The notes under the pieces: generated by a model
What the model was told of the DNA's origin: nothing
The model's input: only the letters and a program-made list of their open reading frames with translations
Database searches by the model: none
Made by a program: the position numbers and the translations under genes
From: Chitinophagaceae bacterium
GTDB lineage: Bacteria; Bacteroidota; Bacteroidia; Chitinophagales; Chitinophagaceae
Reading direction: 5' to 3'
NCBI GenBank assembly: GCA_023957755.1
Contig: JAMLGT010000018.1
Location: 17,027-81,026, forward strand
DNA length: 64,000 nucleotides
In this document: in pieces, positions 61,478 to 64,000 of the stretch
Layout: every line of letters starts with the position of its first letter
Numbering within the stretch: position 1 is the stretch's first letter

Positions 61478-62611
61478 CTACTCAAATATTGAAGCTAATA
61501 CCTTATTCAACTCTTCACCAAAAATATTTTTAGCTATTATTCTCCCCGAAGGATCGAGAAGGAAGTTCTGTGGAATTGCTTTAATTCCATATTTCATTGC
61601 TACTTCATTATTCCAAAATTTTAAGTCACTAACCTGGGTCCAATTAAGATTATCATGCCTTATAGCTTCTTTCCAGGCCTCATACTGCCCCGACTGATCC
61701 AATGAAACTCCAAGGATTGTCAATCCCTTACTCTTATATTTTTCAAAAGCTCGTACTAAATTTGGATTCTCTGCCCTACATGGTCCACACCATGATGCCC
61801 AAAAGTCTATTAGAACATACTTACCTCTAAATTGAGAAAGTGCAACAGGAATCTTACTTGTATCAGATTGTACGAACTCAGGTGCAATAGCTCCAATGGA
61901 GGTATTTCTATCTATGGTTATTCTATCCTTGAAAGATACACCTGCGATAGACTTTCTAATTTTTACTGGCAATAAGTCAAATAACTCAAATGCATCTTTG
62001 TTATCGAATAAAGGGCCAGCATACTGCTCCAAGACAAACAAAGAAATGGATGAACTTAGGTGTGATTGAAAAAAGCTTAAATAAAAATCTTTCCTCCTGA
62101 GACTATCTAGTTTAACTAACTTAGTTTTTACAATTTCTAAGCTATCTTGTCTTCCCTCACTTTTATATTTATTTCTTTGACTAACAAGAGCTTTCTGATT
62201 ATTTATCTCATTGAACTTTTTTAATTGATTTTCAAATTGTAAAAAATCCCTTTGCCCCTGCCCCCCGTTAATAACTACGGTAAGAGGTGAACCAGTAACT
62301 ATCACATCAGTTTTGCCAGGATCCCAAAAGAAAATTTTTGATATACCTGATAGTCTTCTCTCACTACTATCTTCAAACGAAATGATCTTAATCGTAGCAA
62401 GTACCGATTCGCCTATTTGGGCTTTAAAATAAAACTTATTATTTATAATGGCGACGCTATCTGCAATTTTATCATTTCCAATAATATACGTTAAGATAGC
62501 TTTCCCCCTTAAATCAGAACCCAAGACTTTCCCATTAATAGCTGATTTTTTTTGAGAATGAGCATCTAAAATTATTAAACTAAGAAAACATAAAAAAAAA
62601 ACAGGTTTCAT
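61478..62611 (-). CDS. TlpA-like thioredoxin-fold protein with DUF4369-like N-terminal domain
   Basis: 377 residues with a signal peptide (PVFFLCFLSLIILDAHSQ). The N-terminal ~120 residues (NGKVLGSDLRGKAILTYII, then FYFKAQIGESVLATIKI) look like DUF4369. A helical linker precedes a C-terminal thioredoxin/AhpC-TSA domain with active site WCGPC at 274-278 (WASWCGPCRAENPNLVRAFE) and cis-Pro in IKAIPQNFLLD. It would act in the periplasm as a thiol oxidoreductase. Composition is AT-rich. It lies 46 bp downstream of a SusD gene, the common order SusC-SusD-TlpA of Bacteroidota uptake loci. Confidence 0.9.
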   Translation of the reverse strand: MKPVFFLCFLSLIILDAHSQKKSAINGKVLGSDLRGKAILTYIIGNDKIADSVAIINNKFYFKAQIGESVLATIKIISFEDSSERRLSGISKIFFWDPGKTDVIVTGSPLTVVINGGQGQRDFLQFENQLKKFNEINNQKALVSQRNKYKSEGRQDSLEIVKTKLVKLDSLRRKDFYLSFFQSHLSSSISLFVLEQYAGPLFDNKDAFELFDLLPVKIRKSIAGVSFKDRITIDRNTSIGAIAPEFVQSDTSKIPVALSQFRGKYVLIDFWASWCGPCRAENPNLVRAFEKYKSKGLTILGVSLDQSGQYEAWKEAIRHDNLNWTQVSDLKFWNNEVAMKYGIKAIPQNFLLDPSGRIIAKNIFGEELNKVLASIFE

Positions 62612-62657
62612 ATAAGAAAATTATTATGAGTTATTTGTGAGATAAATAAAATTTTGG

Positions 62658-64000
62658 TTATGGATTGTCTTCTAATCCCTGAGAAATATTTAATAGCTTA
62701 TCAGAGAACCGGAGTTGGAATCTCTCCGGATTCAAATTATAGGTTGCAATAATTTCACCAGATGAAGAATATAATATATGTTGATAATTAACACCCAAAA
62801 AAAGAGGATCGTTTGAGAGTCTTTTCATATCAAACCACCGGAACCCCAAAGTCGCAAATTCTCTCCGCCTTTCATCCATAATAAATTTAATTAATGGTAC
62901 TTGTTGATCGGGTATACTATCAAAGGCTATGTCCACAGGCATCCTATTTTTTCTAACAATGAATAGGCTCTCCTTTGCCCCAGAAACATCTCCAACTCGT
63001 GCTTTCGCCTCAGCCCGTAGCAGATATAAATCAGGTAGTTGAATACCAACCGAACTGCCCAAAAATCCCGCTCGTGAACGGAATAGCCCTGTGGGTAAAA
63101 CCGCAGCATTCCCTGGCGCTAATGGCGAATAGTTTCTAACATATAATTTACGCCTAAGATCTTTTTCATCGAATAGTGCATAAGTTTCGGGGCTAATTAC
63201 TAAAGGGGATGAGTTTCCAAGCCAAGTGGCAATCCCTACCTGAGCATTTAGTGTCTCTGGATAACCATTCCCCTGAGAGGCTGTTGAACCAACTTGAGGA
63301 GTTACAAAGACATATCCCAACAACGGATTACCTGGTGAAGCAGTATTGTAATTAATAAATCCCACAGTACCACCTGTCGTAAAGTATGTCGGTAGGTGGC
63401 TCACAGCACTATCTAGTTGTTCCTTGGCTAGCTGAAATTCCTTAGAAAACAAAAAGACCTTTCCCAATAAGGCCTCGCCTGCGGATTTGCAAAATCTATT
63501 TGCGCTATTTTGTATTAAGGGCAAATTAGGAATAGCAGCCAGCAAGTCATTAATTATTTGTTTATAAACAGCACTTACAGTAGCCCTTTGGAAATTCGTA
63601 CTTGAAAAATTTGGTTCCAAGATAATAGGTACCCCTAAATCGGAGATTGAAGTTTCACTACTATAAGGTTTACCGAAATAATTAATTAACATAAAATAGG
63701 CAAATGCGCGTTGACAATAAGCCTCTGCCTGAATCTTTTGTTTCTGCTCTTTTCTCCCATCAACAGTACCCATTACCTCATTGATGATTTTATTGGCAGT
63801 ATAAATTCTCTTGTAAAAGCCACTTATTTCAAATATTTGCTGATCAGGTAGATAAACATCACCTTTCCATTGAAAAAGGTTTTGTCTTCTTGTATCTGCA
63901 GAACCAAAATATTTTGGATCATCATAATGCGGTAACAAACCAGAAACATCATCTCCCAATATATATTGGGCATCCATACTATTGCCGGCGCCAGTCAACT
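62658..64000 (-). CDS. RagB/SusD-family outer-membrane uptake lipoprotein, N-terminus beyond the window
   Basis: The frame is open to the right edge; the M at 63998 is internal, so the signal peptide and lipobox are missing. The SusD body shows QILEISGFYKRIYTANKIIN-like TPR start (FEISGFYKRIYTANKIINEV), EAYCQRAFAYFMLINYFGKP, ILEPNFSSTNFQRATVSAVY, and the C-terminal block LPDLYLLRAEAKARVGDVSG with EFATLGFRWFDMKRLSNDP. It caps a SusC porin, whose gene must lie just beyond 64000. Glycan or peptide is the usual cargo; no enzyme is visible here to specify it. Confidence 0.92.
   Translation of the reverse strand, partial: LTGAGNSMDAQYILGDDVSGLLPHYDDPKYFGSADTRRQNLFQWKGDVYLPDQQIFEISGFYKRIYTANKIINEVMGTVDGRKEQKQKIQAEAYCQRAFAYFMLINYFGKPYSSETSISDLGVPIILEPNFSSTNFQRATVSAVYKQIINDLLAAIPNLPLIQNSANRFCKSAGEALLGKVFLFSKEFQLAKEQLDSAVSHLPTYFTTGGTVGFINYNTASPGNPLLGYVFVTPQVGSTASQGNGYPETLNAQVGIATWLGNSSPLVISPETYALFDEKDLRRKLYVRNYSPLAPGNAAVLPTGLFRSRAGFLGSSVGIQLPDLYLLRAEAKARVGDVSGAKESLFIVRKNRMPVDIAFDSIPDQQVPLIKFIMDERRREFATLGFRWFDMKRLSNDPLFLGVNYQHILYSSSGEIIATYNLNPERFQLRFSDKLLNISQGLEDNP

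Overview
The window is chromosomal DNA of a Bacteroidota bacterium, most likely of the Chitinophagaceae/Sphingobacteriia kind. This rests on several sequence features: promoter boxes of the Bacteroidota type (TTTG, about 19 bp, TAnnTTTG), the near absence of Shine-Dalgarno sites, a gliding-motility lipoprotein GldB, a secreted protease with a type IX secretion (T9SS) sorting tail, a SusD-like protein, a TonB-dependent receptor, and lineage-typical families (DUF4783, DUF5683, haem_bd, DUF2795, CarboxypepD_reg-like). Most of the window is housekeeping; no tRNA, rRNA, CRISPR, prophage or transposase gene was seen.

Layout. 1-5.8 kb (minus): C-terminally cut POT peptide transporter, cyclophilin lipoprotein, mscL, frr, a WecA/MraY-type glycosyltransferase, pdxA. 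5.9-14.3 kb (plus): a complete recD-recC-recB operon. 14.4-20 kb: glyS, a large secreted M43-type metalloprotease with Calx-beta and T9SS tail, and a ferredoxin-NADP-reductase-like flavoprotein. 20-25.9 kb: a sulfatase plus GH2 glycosidase pair, ffh, cmk. 26-28.7 kb: a small secreted CarboxypepD_reg-like protein and two tandem S66 LD-carboxypeptidases. 28.8-29.4 kb: a 47-bp-period array of REP-like hairpins in front of metG. 29.5-33.1 kb: metG, an OsmC protein, free-Met-(R)-sulfoxide reductase and a Cdd1-like protein. 33.3-39.9 kb: a palindromic dispersed repeat, a transmembrane protein paired with an ECF sigma factor, a haem-binding protein, gpmI, DUF4783, SUI1-like and gldB. 40-49 kb: nadE, a TonB receptor, a thiolase, a second copy of the palindromic repeat, a dicarboxylate symporter, DedA, MFS. 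49-52.5 kb: DUF922, mdh, a metallophosphoesterase and an FMN reductase. 52.8-55.9 kb: parA-parB-DUF5683-dapB. 55.9-57.7 kb: Crp/DUF302/DUF2892/rhodanese. 57.9-60.9 kb: a beta-barrel protein, an SDR threonine dehydrogenase, DUF486, lolD, DUF2795. 61-64 kb: a visibly AT-richer segment with a TlpA-like thioredoxin and a SusD-like protein cut by the window edge, probably the end of a SusC/SusD locus.

The most interesting structural signal is promoter geometry. At recD, the msrC-like gene, gpmI, gldB and nadE a full TAnnTTTG box ends exactly four bases before the start codon. One-mismatch boxes at lolD and at the sulfatase have the same spacing, and the FMN reductase box ends five bases before its start. 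This predicts leaderless transcripts and was used here to decide several starts. Second are two different repeat families (the 47-bp hairpin array and a ~90-bp inverted-repeat element). I found no convincing wholly novel multi-gene system; the sigma/transmembrane pair, the Crp-DUF302-DUF2892-rhodanese group and the sulfatase-GH2 pair are the best candidates for unexplored biology.
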